The notes under the pieces are model-generated. The model searched no databases. It saw nothing but the letters and a program-made list of their open reading frames with translations, and was not told the DNA's origin. The translations under genes and the position numbers were made by a program. Below are positions 7,524 through 15,682 of a stretch of DNA of 33,692 bases, piece after piece (positions within the stretch are counted from its first letter, which is position 1; each line of letters starts with the position of its first letter). The stretch is from positions 1 through 33,692 of the forward strand of contig JAUWLU010000010.1 in assembly GCA_030613545.1 (NCBI GenBank). The letters run 5' to 3'. The DNA is from Desulfuromonadales bacterium. GTDB lineage: Bacteria > Desulfobacterota > Desulfuromonadia > Desulfuromonadales > Syntrophotaleaceae.

Positions 7524-7907
7524 CTACTGTTCCTGGTCTTCTGCCGGCCCTTCTTCTGCCGGCGCTTCTTCTACCGGCGCTTCTGCCACCTTTATGCTCT
7601 CGATTTCCTGTTCCAAGGCCGCGGCTTCCGCCTTGAGGTTGTCAAGGGTGTGAAATTGTTCCTGCACCTCGTTCTTTGCCAGAATGTCGGGGGCTCCGCT
7701 TTCACGAATGTCGTCGATCAACTTACCCAAATCGCCATGACAGGTGGCGATCTTTTTATGCAGCGAAGCGAGGTCAATTTTTTTCTGCACAATGCGTTTA
7801 TATTTGTTGGCCTGAAATCCGGCCACGTGCAGAGTCTTTCGGGTGGAGTCCCACAGTTTTTCGCTGGTTGTTTTTCTTTTTTCCTTGGGCGAGCCCTGTT
7901 CTTCCAT
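7524..7907 (-). CDS. Hypothetical coiled-coil protein, 127 residues
   Basis: Not recognised. The ATG at 7907 has AGGAGG 5 nt upstream on the minus strand. The product is basic at the N-terminus (MEEQGSPKEKRKTTSEKLW), then a largely helical region with heptad-like spacing (LDNLKAEAAALEQEIESI), then an acidic tail of near-repeats (APVEEAPAEEGPAEDQEQ). It has no signal peptide or membrane segment and a single cysteine in ATCHGDLGKL. The length and tail resemble small cytoplasmic structural or adaptor proteins, but no function can be assigned. It has its own promoter candidate at 7948-7975 and ends at the shared bidirectional terminator. Confidence 0.78.
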   Translation of the reverse strand: MEEQGSPKEKRKTTSEKLWDSTRKTLHVAGFQANKYKRIVQKKIDLASLHKKIATCHGDLGKLIDDIRESGAPDILAKNEVQEQFHTLDNLKAEAAALEQEIESIKVAEAPVEEAPAEEGPAEDQEQ

Positions 7908-7947
7908 AGTGTCCTCCTGAAAGATTAATGATCAAAAGTTGTTAAAA

Positions 7948-7975
7948 TATTACCATATCTGTGTAGCCCGTCAAG
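7948..7975 (-). promoter_or_regulatory. Promoter candidate for the 127-residue coiled-coil protein
   Basis: Minus-strand TTGACG (7975-7970) and TAATAT (7953-7948) with a 16-bp spacer, about 40 bp upstream of the ATG. Confidence 0.5.
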
Positions 7976-8068
7976 ACTCCGCTCTATACCTTTGCGGGGA
8001 GAGGTCGGTCCGGGACAGGGGCAAAATGAAATTTATATGCCAGCATGTGACTGGGGAAGGGAAGGCAA

Positions 8069-9010
8069 ATGCTCGAAGCGGGTAAAACGAAATTTCAGAT
8101 CGATTTGCGTCGTTATCTTCGTGAAGACGGCGTCGACGATAAGCTGACACATCTCATCTGCGAGATTGCAGAGGCGTCCAAATACATCGTCAACTCAATC
8201 CGCACCGGAGATCTGGGGGTCGCCGGTACCTCCAATCTCTATGGCGAAGAGCAGCTGGCTCTCGACGTGCTCTCCGATCGCATCATGCGCAAGCGTCTGG
8301 CTAAAAGCGGAGTGGTAAGCAATGTCGCTTCTGAAGAGACTCGCGACGTGATCGCTCTGTCACCCCATTGCGCGGGTAACTACTCGGTGGCCTTTGATCC
8401 CCTTGACGGTTCCTCGCTGGTCGATGTCAATCTGGCTGTGGGCACCATTGTGTCTATCTATGCCGGCAGCGACCTCATGCAACGGGGGAAGCGCCAAGTC
8501 GCAGCTCTCTACATCCTTTACGGGCCGCGAACCACTCTGGTCTATACTACCGGCAACGGAGTGCACGAATTCGGCATGAACCAGCTTATGGAATATACCC
8601 TGCTGCGGCGTAATATTCGTTTGGCGCCAAAGGCGGGCATCTATTCACCCGGTGGGCTGCGCAATCGCTATTCGCCCGGTGTCGAGGGCTTCGTCTGTTA
8701 TCTGGAGGCGAAGGGAGCAAAGCTGCGTTACAGCGGCGGGCTGGTTCCGGATGTCAACCAGCTGCTGATAAAGAGTAACGGAATCTTTTTTTACCCCCAC
8801 CTGCAAGGGGCGCCACAGGGCAAGTTGCGGCTTCTTTACGAATTAAACCCGATGGCTTTTTTGATTGAGCAGGCAGGGGGAGCCGCGTCCAACGGACGGC
8901 AAAGAATACTTGAAGTGCAGCCTCAGGCCATCGATGATTGTCAGCCATTCTTCGGCGGTTGCCGCGATGATGTGGCCAAGGCGGAGGAATTGATCGCCAG
9001 CCGGGGGTGA
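8069..9010 (+). CDS. fbp: Fructose-1,6-bisphosphatase, class I
   Basis: Hydrolyses fructose 1,6-bisphosphate to fructose 6-phosphate, the irreversible gluconeogenic step, in the cytoplasm. The protein has 313 residues, slightly short of the roughly 330 usual for class I. Metal-binding and catalytic motifs are visible: ASEE (87-90), the hallmark FDPLDGSS (109-116), GIFFYP (238-243), and the C-terminal LLYELNPMAFLIEQAGG (255-271), whose Glu258 is a metal ligand. The ATG at 8069 is preceded by GGGAAGG. It is monocistronic, with a strong terminator 30 bp downstream that it shares with korC. The nearby kor/mdh/icd block fits a metabolism that makes sugars from acetyl-CoA-level substrates. Confidence 0.93.
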   Translation: MLEAGKTKFQIDLRRYLREDGVDDKLTHLICEIAEASKYIVNSIRTGDLGVAGTSNLYGEEQLALDVLSDRIMRKRLAKSGVVSNVASEETRDVIALSPHCAGNYSVAFDPLDGSSLVDVNLAVGTIVSIYAGSDLMQRGKRQVAALYILYGPRTTLVYTTGNGVHEFGMNQLMEYTLLRRNIRLAPKAGIYSPGGLRNRYSPGVEGFVCYLEAKGAKLRYSGGLVPDVNQLLIKSNGIFFYPHLQGAPQGKLRLLYELNPMAFLIEQAGGAASNGRQRILEVQPQAIDDCQPFFGGCRDDVAKAEELIASRG

Positions 9011-9042
9011 GTTCGGTGGTGTTTTTCTGGTTTTGATAGGGC

Positions 9043-9073
9043 AAAACCCCCGTCCGAAGGACGGGGGTTTTTT
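9043..9073. terminator. Bidirectional terminator between fbp and korC
   Basis: AAAACCCCCGTCC (9043-9055) and its exact complement (9059-9071) form a 13-bp stem with a GAA loop and a T-run to 9073. The A-run gives a T-run on the minus strand, so it also ends the kor operon. Confidence 0.93.
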
Positions 9074-9077
9074 ATGA

Positions 9078-9626
9078 TTAGGCGATAAGGGATTTGATCT
9101 TTTCGTATCCGGTGTTGTAGGCCTTCTTGTTGAGTTCGATAAAGGCCTCCGGTACACGAGCGATAACGGCCTGTTCGCCGGCCTCTCGGGACACGATGCC
9201 AGTCAATGCCACCATGGCGCCAAGGGCAACGACATTGGCCACGATTTCCCGGCCGATTTCGTTCTTGGCGGTGCTGATGATGGGGAATTTGACCGTTTTA
9301 AAATCACCTTGCGGCTCCCGTTTGACAAAGTCCGAATCGATCAGCAGCATGCCGCCTGGCTTGATGCCTATGGCATACTTATCGGCGGCTTCCTGGGTGA
9401 GGGCCAGGCAGGCGTCGACGCTGGTCGCCTTGGGGTAGTCGATAGGCTCATTAGAGATAATGACCTCTGACTTGGAGGCACCGCCGCGGGCTTCCGGGCC
9501 GTAACTCTGCGACTGCACCGCGTGCTGCCCTTCGACAATGGCGGCCGCCTCGGCCAGAATGATGCCGGCGGTAATCAGCCCCTGGCCGCCTGCTCCAGAA
9601 AAACGCAATTCGTATCTGCTCGACAT
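9078..9626 (-). CDS. korC: 2-oxoglutarate:ferredoxin oxidoreductase, gamma subunit
   Basis: Gamma subunit (182 residues) of the four-subunit, TPP-dependent oxidoreductase that interconverts 2-oxoglutarate + CoA and succinyl-CoA + CO2 with ferredoxin. The protein opens with the family's FSGAGGQG motif (about 9-16) and has the SYGPEARGG segment (about 41-49) typical of KorC/PorG-type subunits. The ATG at 9626 has GAGGAG upstream. It is the last gene of korDABC, 29 bp after korB, and stops 5 bp before the shared terminator. Substrate preference for 2-oxoglutarate is inferred from the subunit order and the icd/mdh neighbours. Confidence 0.9.
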   Translation of the reverse strand: MSSRYELRFSGAGGQGLITAGIILAEAAAIVEGQHAVQSQSYGPEARGGASKSEVIISNEPIDYPKATSVDACLALTQEAADKYAIGIKPGGMLLIDSDFVKREPQGDFKTVKFPIISTAKNEIGREIVANVVALGAMVALTGIVSREAGEQAVIARVPEAFIELNKKAYNTGYEKIKSLIA

Positions 9627-9655
9627 TATAGCTATCTCCTCGTTCTTTACGGCCG

Positions 9656-10471
9656 TCAGGCGCCCTGAGCCCTGGCGATAACCTGCTGGTATTGTTCGCA
9701 GTATTCAGGACGTTCTTCCTGGTGCAGAATGCCCGTCAAAACCTTTCCTTCCAACTGCTCCGGGGTCATGTGGGCGGCCGCCTTGACCGGTACAGCTATC
9801 TCCTTAAGACGCTTCATCATGTCGACCACCGAACGGAATTTGTTGCGTCGGCCGTAGGCGGTCGGACAGTCGTCGAGAACCTCGATGACCGCCATGCCCT
9901 TGTGACGCAGCCCCGCAGCGATCAGCTTGTCGATCTGGGTGGCATGAAAGGCGGTGGTGCGGGCGACGAAGGTCGCGCCTGCACCGATGGCCAGCTTGGG
10001 GACATCGAAGATCGGATCGGGGTTGCCGTAAGGAGTGGTCGATGCTTTAGCCCAGGTCGGGGTGCAGGGCGAAAACTGGCCGCCGGTCATGCCGTAGATG
10101 TAGTTATTGAGCAATACATAGGTCATGTCGATGTTGCGCCGGCAGGCGTGGATGAAATGGTTGCCGCCAATGGCTACGCCGTCGCCATCTCCGCCAACCA
10201 CCAGTACGTCCATTTCCGGTTTGGCCATTTTGATGCCGGTTGCGAAAGCGGCGGCCCGGCCGTGGGCGGTGTGCAGGGTATTGAAATCGACGTAGCCGGG
10301 CAAACGGCTGGCGCAGCCGATACCCGATACGATAGCGGTATTGTTTTTTTCCAGGCCGCAGGTATCGATAGCCCGCAGCAGGCCTTTCATGACGATGCCG
10401 TGGCCGCAGCCGGGACACCAGATGTGCGGCAGTTTGCCGGGGCGCAAATACTGTTCGTAATCAAAAGCCAT
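9656..10471 (-). CDS. korB: 2-oxoglutarate:ferredoxin oxidoreductase, beta (TPP-binding) subunit
   Basis: A 271-residue beta subunit that binds thiamine pyrophosphate and, with other cysteines, an iron-sulfur cluster. CPGCGHG (19-25) carries the first cluster cysteines. GGDGDGVAIGGNHF (93-106) through NNYIYGMTGGQ (122-132) is the TPP/Mg-binding motif. The ATG at 10471 lies 2 bp after the korA stop, and its GGAGGT ribosome site is inside the korA 3' end, so translation is probably coupled. Family and context both point to 2-oxoglutarate rather than pyruvate, but closely related enzymes use other 2-oxoacids. Confidence 0.92.
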   Translation of the reverse strand: MAFDYEQYLRPGKLPHIWCPGCGHGIVMKGLLRAIDTCGLEKNNTAIVSGIGCASRLPGYVDFNTLHTAHGRAAAFATGIKMAKPEMDVLVVGGDGDGVAIGGNHFIHACRRNIDMTYVLLNNYIYGMTGGQFSPCTPTWAKASTTPYGNPDPIFDVPKLAIGAGATFVARTTAFHATQIDKLIAAGLRHKGMAVIEVLDDCPTAYGRRNKFRSVVDMMKRLKEIAVPVKAAAHMTPEQLEGKVLTGILHQEERPEYCEQYQQVIARAQGA

Positions 10472-10473
10472 GA

Positions 10474-11607
10474 TTAAAGGACCTCCTTGACCTTGGCGAC
10501 GATCTGCGCCGGAGTTATCGGTTCGCCGTCGACCCGGCCGATGCCCTCAATGGGGCAAACCCGCCGAGTGACCCGCTCGACTTCAAGGATCAGCTGGCCG
10601 AGATTCATTTCCGGCACCACTATGGCCTTGGCCTGGCCAGCTAGCTCGGCCATCCGCTGTTCGGGGAAGGGCCACAGGGTGATGGGCCGGAACAGCCCGG
10701 CTTTGATGCCCTCCTTGCGCAAAACATCGACCGCGTAGCGTGCCGAACGGCTGATGGTGCCGTAGGCGACTACGATGACCTCCGCATCGTCGATGAGGTA
10801 CTCTTCGTTCTTTTCGATGGCTGCACGATTGGCTTCGATTTTACGGAGTTGGCGTCGCTGTTCCGCGTCGACCAGTTCGGGTTTGCTGGTCGGAAAGCCG
10901 TCGGCCGCTTTGTTGAGGCCGGTTACGTGATAACGGTATTCGGAACCGAAGGAGGCCAGGGGCGGGATATCGCCCTGGCTGTCATCAAAGGGCTTGTAGT
11001 CGGCAGGAGATACGGTCGCTTGCTGACGGTCAACAACCTCCAAATCCCCCGGTTCGGGAAATTCGATGCGTTCGCGCATGTGGCCGTTGATTTCGTCTAG
11101 CAGCACCTGGACCGGCATGCGGTAGATTTCGGCCAGGTTGAAGGCGCGCACCGTTTCGCTGAAGATCTCCTGGCAAGAAGCCGGCGCCAGAGCGATGGCC
11201 GGATGGTCGCCATGGGTGCCCCATTTGGCTTGCATGACATCCGACTGGCTGGGGCCGGTCGGCATGCCCGTGGAGGGACCGCCGCGCATGACGTTGACGA
11301 TTACGCAGGGAATCTCGGCAATGCAGGCATAGCCGATCAGCTCCTGCTTGAGGGAGATACCGGGGCCGGAGCTGGCGGTCAGAGCCTTGGCGCCGGTCAA
11401 CGATGCGCCGAGGATCGAGGCCATGGCTGCGATCTCGTCTTCCATCTGAATAAACTTGCCGCCGGTCTTCGGCAATTCCTTCGACATCACCTCGGCTACC
11501 TCGGTCGAGGGGGTGATGGGGTAGCCACCGAAAAAACTGCAGCCGGCATACAGGGCACCGTAGGCGCAGGCTTCATTCCCCTGTAACAGAGCAACTTTTT
11601 TAGCCAC
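10474..11607 (-). CDS. korA: 2-oxoglutarate:ferredoxin oxidoreductase, alpha subunit
   Basis: A 377-residue alpha subunit, forming the pyrimidine-binding part of the TPP enzyme and contributing to CoA and 2-oxoacid binding. Typical segments are GNEACAYGALYAGCSFFGGYPITPSTE near the N-terminus (written here only as landmark: GGYPITPSTE, about 28-37), MEDEIAAM, ASSGPGISLKQE and RGGPSTGMPT. The start is GTG at 11607, not ATG, chosen because AGGAGGT lies 8 nt upstream. It follows korD by 33 bp. Confidence 0.92.
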   Translation of the reverse strand: MAKKVALLQGNEACAYGALYAGCSFFGGYPITPSTEVAEVMSKELPKTGGKFIQMEDEIAAMASILGASLTGAKALTASSGPGISLKQELIGYACIAEIPCVIVNVMRGGPSTGMPTGPSQSDVMQAKWGTHGDHPAIALAPASCQEIFSETVRAFNLAEIYRMPVQVLLDEINGHMRERIEFPEPGDLEVVDRQQATVSPADYKPFDDSQGDIPPLASFGSEYRYHVTGLNKAADGFPTSKPELVDAEQRRQLRKIEANRAAIEKNEEYLIDDAEVIVVAYGTISRSARYAVDVLRKEGIKAGLFRPITLWPFPEQRMAELAGQAKAIVVPEMNLGQLILEVERVTRRVCPIEGIGRVDGEPITPAQIVAKVKEVL

Positions 11608-11640
11608 GTTGTCTGACCTCCTATAGAAAAAGACTCAAGC

Positions 11641-11826
11641 TTAGTGAACCTTGACAGCAAAATCGGGGCAGCGTAATTCACACAGCATACATTTGGTGCA
11701 GGCCTCGGGGCGTACTACCTTGGCGACAAAACCTTCCATTTTAAAGACATTCGTCGGACAGAATTCGACGCAGATGCTGCATCCCTTGCAATAATTTTCT
11801 ATGATTTCCACTTTCGGGCTGCTCAT
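11641..11826 (-). CDS. korD: 2-oxoglutarate:ferredoxin oxidoreductase, delta (2x[4Fe-4S] ferredoxin) subunit
   Basis: A 61-residue ferredoxin-like subunit that carries electrons between the catalytic subunits and free ferredoxin. It contains two complete cluster motifs, CKGCSICVEFCP and CTKCMLCELRCP. I use the ATG at 11826, which has AAGGAG about 9 nt upstream; the frame is open 66 bp further but without a ribosome site. It is the first gene of korDABC. A terminator facing the same way (11984-12013) ends mdh just upstream, so the operon should have its own promoter between about 11827 and 11983. I could not find a convincing one. Confidence 0.92.
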   Translation of the reverse strand: MSSPKVEIIENYCKGCSICVEFCPTNVFKMEGFVAKVVRPEACTKCMLCELRCPDFAVKVH

Positions 11827-11976
11827 TCCCGTATTCTCCTTTGTCGGAATTGATCTCTGCTCGGACTTCCCTATGATCGGGTCCGGGCGCAAGCGCCAAC
11901 GCGCAATCTAACACGTTTTTCGCGCCCAGTGGGGAAAAAAGGCTTTACTCGCCCGGCTTCGCAGGGGCTAGGCTAC

Positions 11977-12013
11977 GAAAAAAAAGCAGGACAATCCTGC
12001 GATTGTCCTGCTT
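11977..12013 (-). terminator. Rho-independent terminator of mdh
   Basis: AAGCAGGACAAT (11984-11995) pairs perfectly with ATTGTCCTGCTT (12002-12013) over 12 bp with a 6-base loop. The A-run at 11978-11985 is a T-run on the minus strand. It separates mdh from korD. Confidence 0.9.
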
Positions 12014-12037
12014 GAATGCATGGTGTTCCTGAAGATT

Positions 12038-12991
12038 TTAGAGGCTGTCGACCAGCTTTTTGACTGCGTCCACGGAATGGTCGAACATCCGTTGCTCTTC
12101 AGCGGTCAAGTCAAATTCGACGATCTGCTCGATACCGCCAGCTCCAAGGATGCAGGGCACCCCGACGTAGTAACCGCTGACGCCGAATTCGCCGTCCAGC
12201 ATAGCGCAGGCCGGCAGCAGACGTTTCTGGTCGTTGAGCACCGCCTCGACCATGGCCACGGCGCTGGCCGCCGGCGAGTAGAAGGCGCTGCCGGTTTTGA
12301 GTAATTCCACCACCTCGCCGCCGGCATTCTGGGTGCGGGTTACCAGAGAGTCCATCACCTGTTGGGCTTTGGCCCGGTCACCGCCGTATTTGCGTTTCAG
12401 CAAATCCATTGCCGGAATGCCGTTAACGTTGGCGAAGCGAACGATGGGCACCATGGCATCGCCATGACCGCCCAGCACCATCGCGTTGATGTCCCGTACC
12501 GAGACGCCTAATTCCCAGGCGATAAAACTGGCGAAACGAGCCGAATCGAGGACTCCGGCCATGCCGATGACCCGCTGCGGGGGAAAACCGGTCAGGCGCT
12601 GACAGAGGGTAACCATGGCATCGAGGGGATTGGAGAGCACGATGACGGTGGCGTTCGGCGCATGCTCTTTGATTCCTGCAGCGACGGAGGTCATGATGCG
12701 GGCATTGACCTCGATGAGGTCGCCCCGGCTCATGCCCGGCTTGCGGGCTATGCCGGCGGTAACGACTACAATATCGGCACCGGCGATACAGGAGATATCG
12801 TTGCCGCCACTGATGCGCAGGTCAAAATTGACGATGGGCGCTGCTTCAGCCAGATCGAGGGTTTTCCCTTGGGGCAAGCCTTCGACGACATCGTAAAGGA
12901 CCACGTGGCCTAAGATGCGCTGCGCCGCGAGTTGGGCGATAGTGGCCCCGATCTGGCCGCCGCCGACCAGGGCGATTGTGGGTTTAGCCAT
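12038..12991 (-). CDS. mdh: Malate dehydrogenase (LDH-like type)
   Basis: Interconverts malate and oxaloacetate with NAD(H). It has 317 residues, normal for the lactate-dehydrogenase-like malate dehydrogenases. The Rossmann motif is GGGQIG (10-15), with an acidic residue after strand two (D34) that favours NAD. The substrate loop RKPGMSR (83-89) has the Arg that discriminates malate from lactate. NPLD (121-124) and LDSAR (148-152) follow, with catalytic His176 in GGHGDAM. The ATG at 12991 has GAGGAG upstream. It lies between icd and korD, all in one direction, with its own terminator. Confidence 0.94.
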   Translation of the reverse strand: MAKPTIALVGGGQIGATIAQLAAQRILGHVVLYDVVEGLPQGKTLDLAEAAPIVNFDLRISGGNDISCIAGADIVVVTAGIARKPGMSRGDLIEVNARIMTSVAAGIKEHAPNATVIVLSNPLDAMVTLCQRLTGFPPQRVIGMAGVLDSARFASFIAWELGVSVRDINAMVLGGHGDAMVPIVRFANVNGIPAMDLLKRKYGGDRAKAQQVMDSLVTRTQNAGGEVVELLKTGSAFYSPAASAVAMVEAVLNDQKRLLPACAMLDGEFGVSGYYVGVPCILGAGGIEQIVEFDLTAEEQRMFDHSVDAVKKLVDSL

Positions 12992-13185
12992 TCGTTTTCT
13001 CCTCGCAAAAATAGCATGGCCCGCCTAAGTAGGGCCAAAGGGCTGCGAGCCGCCGGATGCTGGCAGGGCGGCCTGCGAAGCCTGCAAAAGAATCGTTATA
13101 TTCGATCGAACCGTTTCAAGGGCAGAGGGGGAACCTCAACCGGAACCTGTTCAACCAGGTCTTGAAGGTGTCATCTGGCAAGCTG

Positions 13186-14583
13186 TCAGGTTGCCATGTT
13201 GCCGATAATGGCGGTAGCGAATTCCGAGCACTTCAGCAGGGTCGCTCCATCCATCAAACGCTCAAAATCGTAGGTGACCTTTTTCTGGTTGATGGTCTTT
13301 TCCATGGCTCCGATGATCAGGTCAGCCGCTTCCTGCCAACCGAGATGCTCGAGCATCAGCACTCCGGAGAGGATGACCGAGCCGGGGTTGACCTTGTCAA
13401 GGTTGGCATATTTGGGAGCGGTACCGTGGGTTGCTTCAAAAATGGCGTGGCCTGTATCGTAGTTGATATTGGCTCCAGGGGCGATGCCGATGCCGCCGAC
13501 CTGTGCCGCCAGGGCATCGGAGAGATAATCGCCGTTGAGATTCATGGTGGCGATAACATCGAACTCCCTGGCTCGAGTCATCACCTGTTGCAGGGCGATA
13601 TCGGCGATGGCGTCCTTGACCAGCAATTTGTTGCGCCATTGGCCGTTGCCATGGCTTGGCAGCAATTCAAGGGTCTGTTCGACTTCCCGGCGAATTTCGC
13701 CTTGCTGTTCGGCGGTCATCATATCGTAGCCGGGGTCGATCAGCCGAGCGATGGCCGTGTGGTCGAGGCTCGAATCCTGCTCGTGGTTGTCCAGAATCCA
13801 GGTTTCCCTTGCGGTAACGCAGTCGTTGCGAAATTCGCTGGTGGCCACTTCATAGCCCCATCTCTTAAACGCCCCCTCGGTGTACTTCATGATGTTGCCC
13901 TTATGCACCAGGGTCAGGGAGCGGCGGCCCTGTTTCAGGGCATAGCGAATCGCGGCTCGTACCAGGCGAGTGCTGCCCTGGCGGGAGATGGGCTTGATAC
14001 CGATACCGCAGTTGTCAGAAAAACGAAGCTGCTCGATGCCCATTTCCTGCTGCAGAAAGCGAATCACTTTTTGTGCCGCGTCGCTACCCGCCGGCCATTC
14101 AATGCCGGCGTAGATATCTTCGGTATTCTCCCGAAAGATGGCCATGTCCACATCCTGCGGTTTTTTCACCGGCGAAGGAACCCCGGCGAAGTAGCGCACC
14201 GGGCGCAGGCAGACGTAGAGATCGAGAAGCTGCCGCAAGGCCACGTTCAGCGAGCGGATGCCGCCACCGATGGGGGTGGTCAGAGGCCCCTTGATGCCGA
14301 CCAGAAACTCGCTAAAAGCGCTGACGGTTTCCTCCGGCAACCAGCCGAGGCCCATGTTGAAGGCCTTTTCACCAGCGTAGACTTCCATCCAGCTGATCTT
14401 GCGCTGACTGCCATAGGCCGCTTCGACCGCAGCATCGAAGACCCGTACCGCAGCCCGCCAGATGTCCGGACCGGTCCCGTCCCCCTCAATGAAAGGGATG
14501 ATCGGCCGGTCGGGCACCTGAAGTGCGCCGTCTTTAAGGACGATTCTGTCTCCTGCAGGGACATTGGCATGAATGTAGGTCAT
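13186..14583 (-). CDS. icd: Isocitrate dehydrogenase, NADP-dependent
   Basis: Oxidatively decarboxylates isocitrate to 2-oxoglutarate, feeding KorABCD next door. It has 465 residues, longer than the 416 of E. coli. The extra length is mainly an insertion around the segment [10 protein letters not shown]...[10 protein letters not shown], which resembles the longer cyanobacterial-type Icd. [13 protein letters not shown] holds the substrate-binding Ser111 (S113 in E. coli). [31 protein letters not shown] and HGTAPKYA follow; the KY pair in HGTAPKYA is the NADP-specificity signature. The ATG at 14583 has GAAGGAG upstream. Repeat copy C lies 50 bp upstream, in the leader. Confidence 0.95.
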   Translation of the reverse strand: MTYIHANVPAGDRIVLKDGALQVPDRPIIPFIEGDGTGPDIWRAAVRVFDAAVEAAYGSQRKISWMEVYAGEKAFNMGLGWLPEETVSAFSEFLVGIKGPLTTPIGGGIRSLNVALRQLLDLYVCLRPVRYFAGVPSPVKKPQDVDMAIFRENTEDIYAGIEWPAGSDAAQKVIRFLQQEMGIEQLRFSDNCGIGIKPISRQGSTRLVRAAIRYALKQGRRSLTLVHKGNIMKYTEGAFKRWGYEVATSEFRNDCVTARETWILDNHEQDSSLDHTAIARLIDPGYDMMTAEQQGEIRREVEQTLELLPSHGNGQWRNKLLVKDAIADIALQQVMTRAREFDVIATMNLNGDYLSDALAAQVGGIGIAPGANINYDTGHAIFEATHGTAPKYANLDKVNPGSVILSGVLMLEHLGWQEAADLIIGAMEKTINQKKVTYDFERLMDGATLLKCSEFATAIIGNMAT

Positions 14584-14633
14584 GACTGCTCCTTCGGCTG
14601 ACGGTTCAAAATAATGCCGGATAATTCAATTAT

Positions 14634-14783
14634 GATGGTGTCGCAAAAAGTCCATCCTACTACGTTGCAGCGTTTTTTCAGGACTTCGACATACTTTATG
14701 TATGCCTTCACCCTTGAAAAACCACTACGCCTTGTAGGTCGAAATTTTTGCTTAGCCATCTCATGTCTTTTTGCGAAAGCATC
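14634..14783 (-). mobile_element. 150-bp MITE-like palindromic repeat, copy C, in the icd leader
   Basis: Same 150-bp element as copies A and B, inverted in the window but in the sense direction relative to icd. It has 11 differences from copy A by eye. It is flanked by the perfect 6-bp direct repeat AATTAT (14628-14633 and 14784-14789). The reconstructed empty site ATAATT-C-AATTAT is itself a perfect small palindrome. A minus-strand TATAAT (14790-14785) abuts the upstream end, so the element may lie within the icd transcript. Confidence 0.9.
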
Positions 14784-14784
14784 A

Positions 14785-14790
14785 ATTATA
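14785..14790 (-). promoter_or_regulatory. Candidate icd -10 box at the edge of repeat copy C
   Basis: A perfect TATAAT on the minus strand. The -35 position 17 bp upstream (TACCGG) is poor, so activation or another promoter may be needed. The box overlaps one copy of the target duplication. Confidence 0.35.
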
Positions 14791-14931
14791 CAAGGGAACG
14801 AAACGGGCCGGTAGACTGCCTGGCAGTTGACAGGCGATGGGCGCAAAAGGCCCGGTGCTGTCTGAGCAGTGCAACTTTGCAAGTCTGCAAAAGCGCCCGT
14901 AGCGGTTCAAGAAAAAAGATCCAACCAGCCA

Positions 14932-15651
14932 TCAGTGGACCAGTTCACCGATGGGAAATATTTTCGATTCACGGGCCCTCTGTCGTGCTTCCTGCTGATC
15001 CTGGTCACTGACCTGGCGAGGGATGGCCAGGGCCTGCTTCGGGTAGATCTGGCGCGGGTCTTTGATCTGGTCGCGGTTGGCCTGATAGATAAGGGGCCAG
15101 AGCAGGGCATCGGCATAGATATCATTGCGGGCGGCAATGGTCCAGAGGGTTTCTCCACCCCGCACTCGATAGGATTCAGGCCGCACCAGGGCCGGTTTGA
15201 TCACCGGCGGGATAGCTGCAACCTTCCTTTTTCGCGGCGGCGAACTTGTGCTTCGTTGGGCCGCTGCCTGCCTTGCAGCCGCCTCCGCCTCCGCCTCCGC
15301 TTCCGCCTCCGCTTCCGCCTCGCGCAGCAACTGGGCTTCCCGCTCGCGGGTTTTGCGCTGTTCGCGCTGGACTTGCTCCTGGCGGGCTTTGACCAGGGCC
15401 TTCTGGGCATGAGATTCGGCCAGGGGCAGAATCTTCCGTGCCAGACGGTATTCCTTGCGTCGAATCAGCGCCTCGCCGTCTTGCAGAGCAGCGCTGGCGG
15501 CCCGGTATTCAGCGGCTGCCAGAATCTGGGCTTCGGCGGCCGCCGCTCTGGCCAGAGCGGTCCGGGCGGTCAGCAGCTCCTGCCGGGGGAGGGTAGCGCA
15601 CCCCCACAGCAGACCCGTGAGCAGCAAGATTGAGCAGAGTGCTCTTGCCAT
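14932..15651 (-). CDS. LysM-domain lipoprotein with Ala-Glu repeat
   Basis: A 239-residue predicted lipoprotein. The N-terminus has a hydrophobic signal and a lipobox ending LLWGC, with the lipidated Cys at about 18. A helical region resembling the DUF4398 type follows (about 25-95), then a charged stretch with an (AE)n tract encoded by a hexanucleotide repeat (15281-15321). A proline/lysine-rich linker leads to a C-terminal LysM domain (about 160-215: YRVRGGETLWTIAARNDIY ... YPKQALAIP), which should bind peptidoglycan. It probably tethers an outer-membrane lipoprotein to the wall; the exact role is unknown. The ATG at 15651 has AGGAAAG 7 nt upstream. It follows aspS by 62 bp. Confidence 0.85.
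   Translation of the reverse strand: MARALCSILLLTGLLWGCATLPRQELLTARTALARAAAAEAQILAAAEYRAASAALQDGEALIRRKEYRLARKILPLAESHAQKALVKARQEQVQREQRKTREREAQLLREAEAEAEAEAEAEAAARQAAAQRSTSSPPRKRKVAAIPPVIKPALVRPESYRVRGGETLWTIAARNDIYADALLWPLIYQANRDQIKDPRQIYPKQALAIPRQVSDQDQQEARQRARESKIFPIGELVH
15281..15321. repeat. Hexanucleotide repeat encoding the Ala-Glu tract
   Basis: About seven imperfect copies of a GCCTCC/GCTTCC hexamer (plus strand), reading Ala-Glu on the coding strand. The period is six, so slippage would keep frame and change tract length. Confidence 0.8.
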
Positions 15652-15682
15652 CAGTCGACTTTCCTGGACAGAAATGCCCTTT

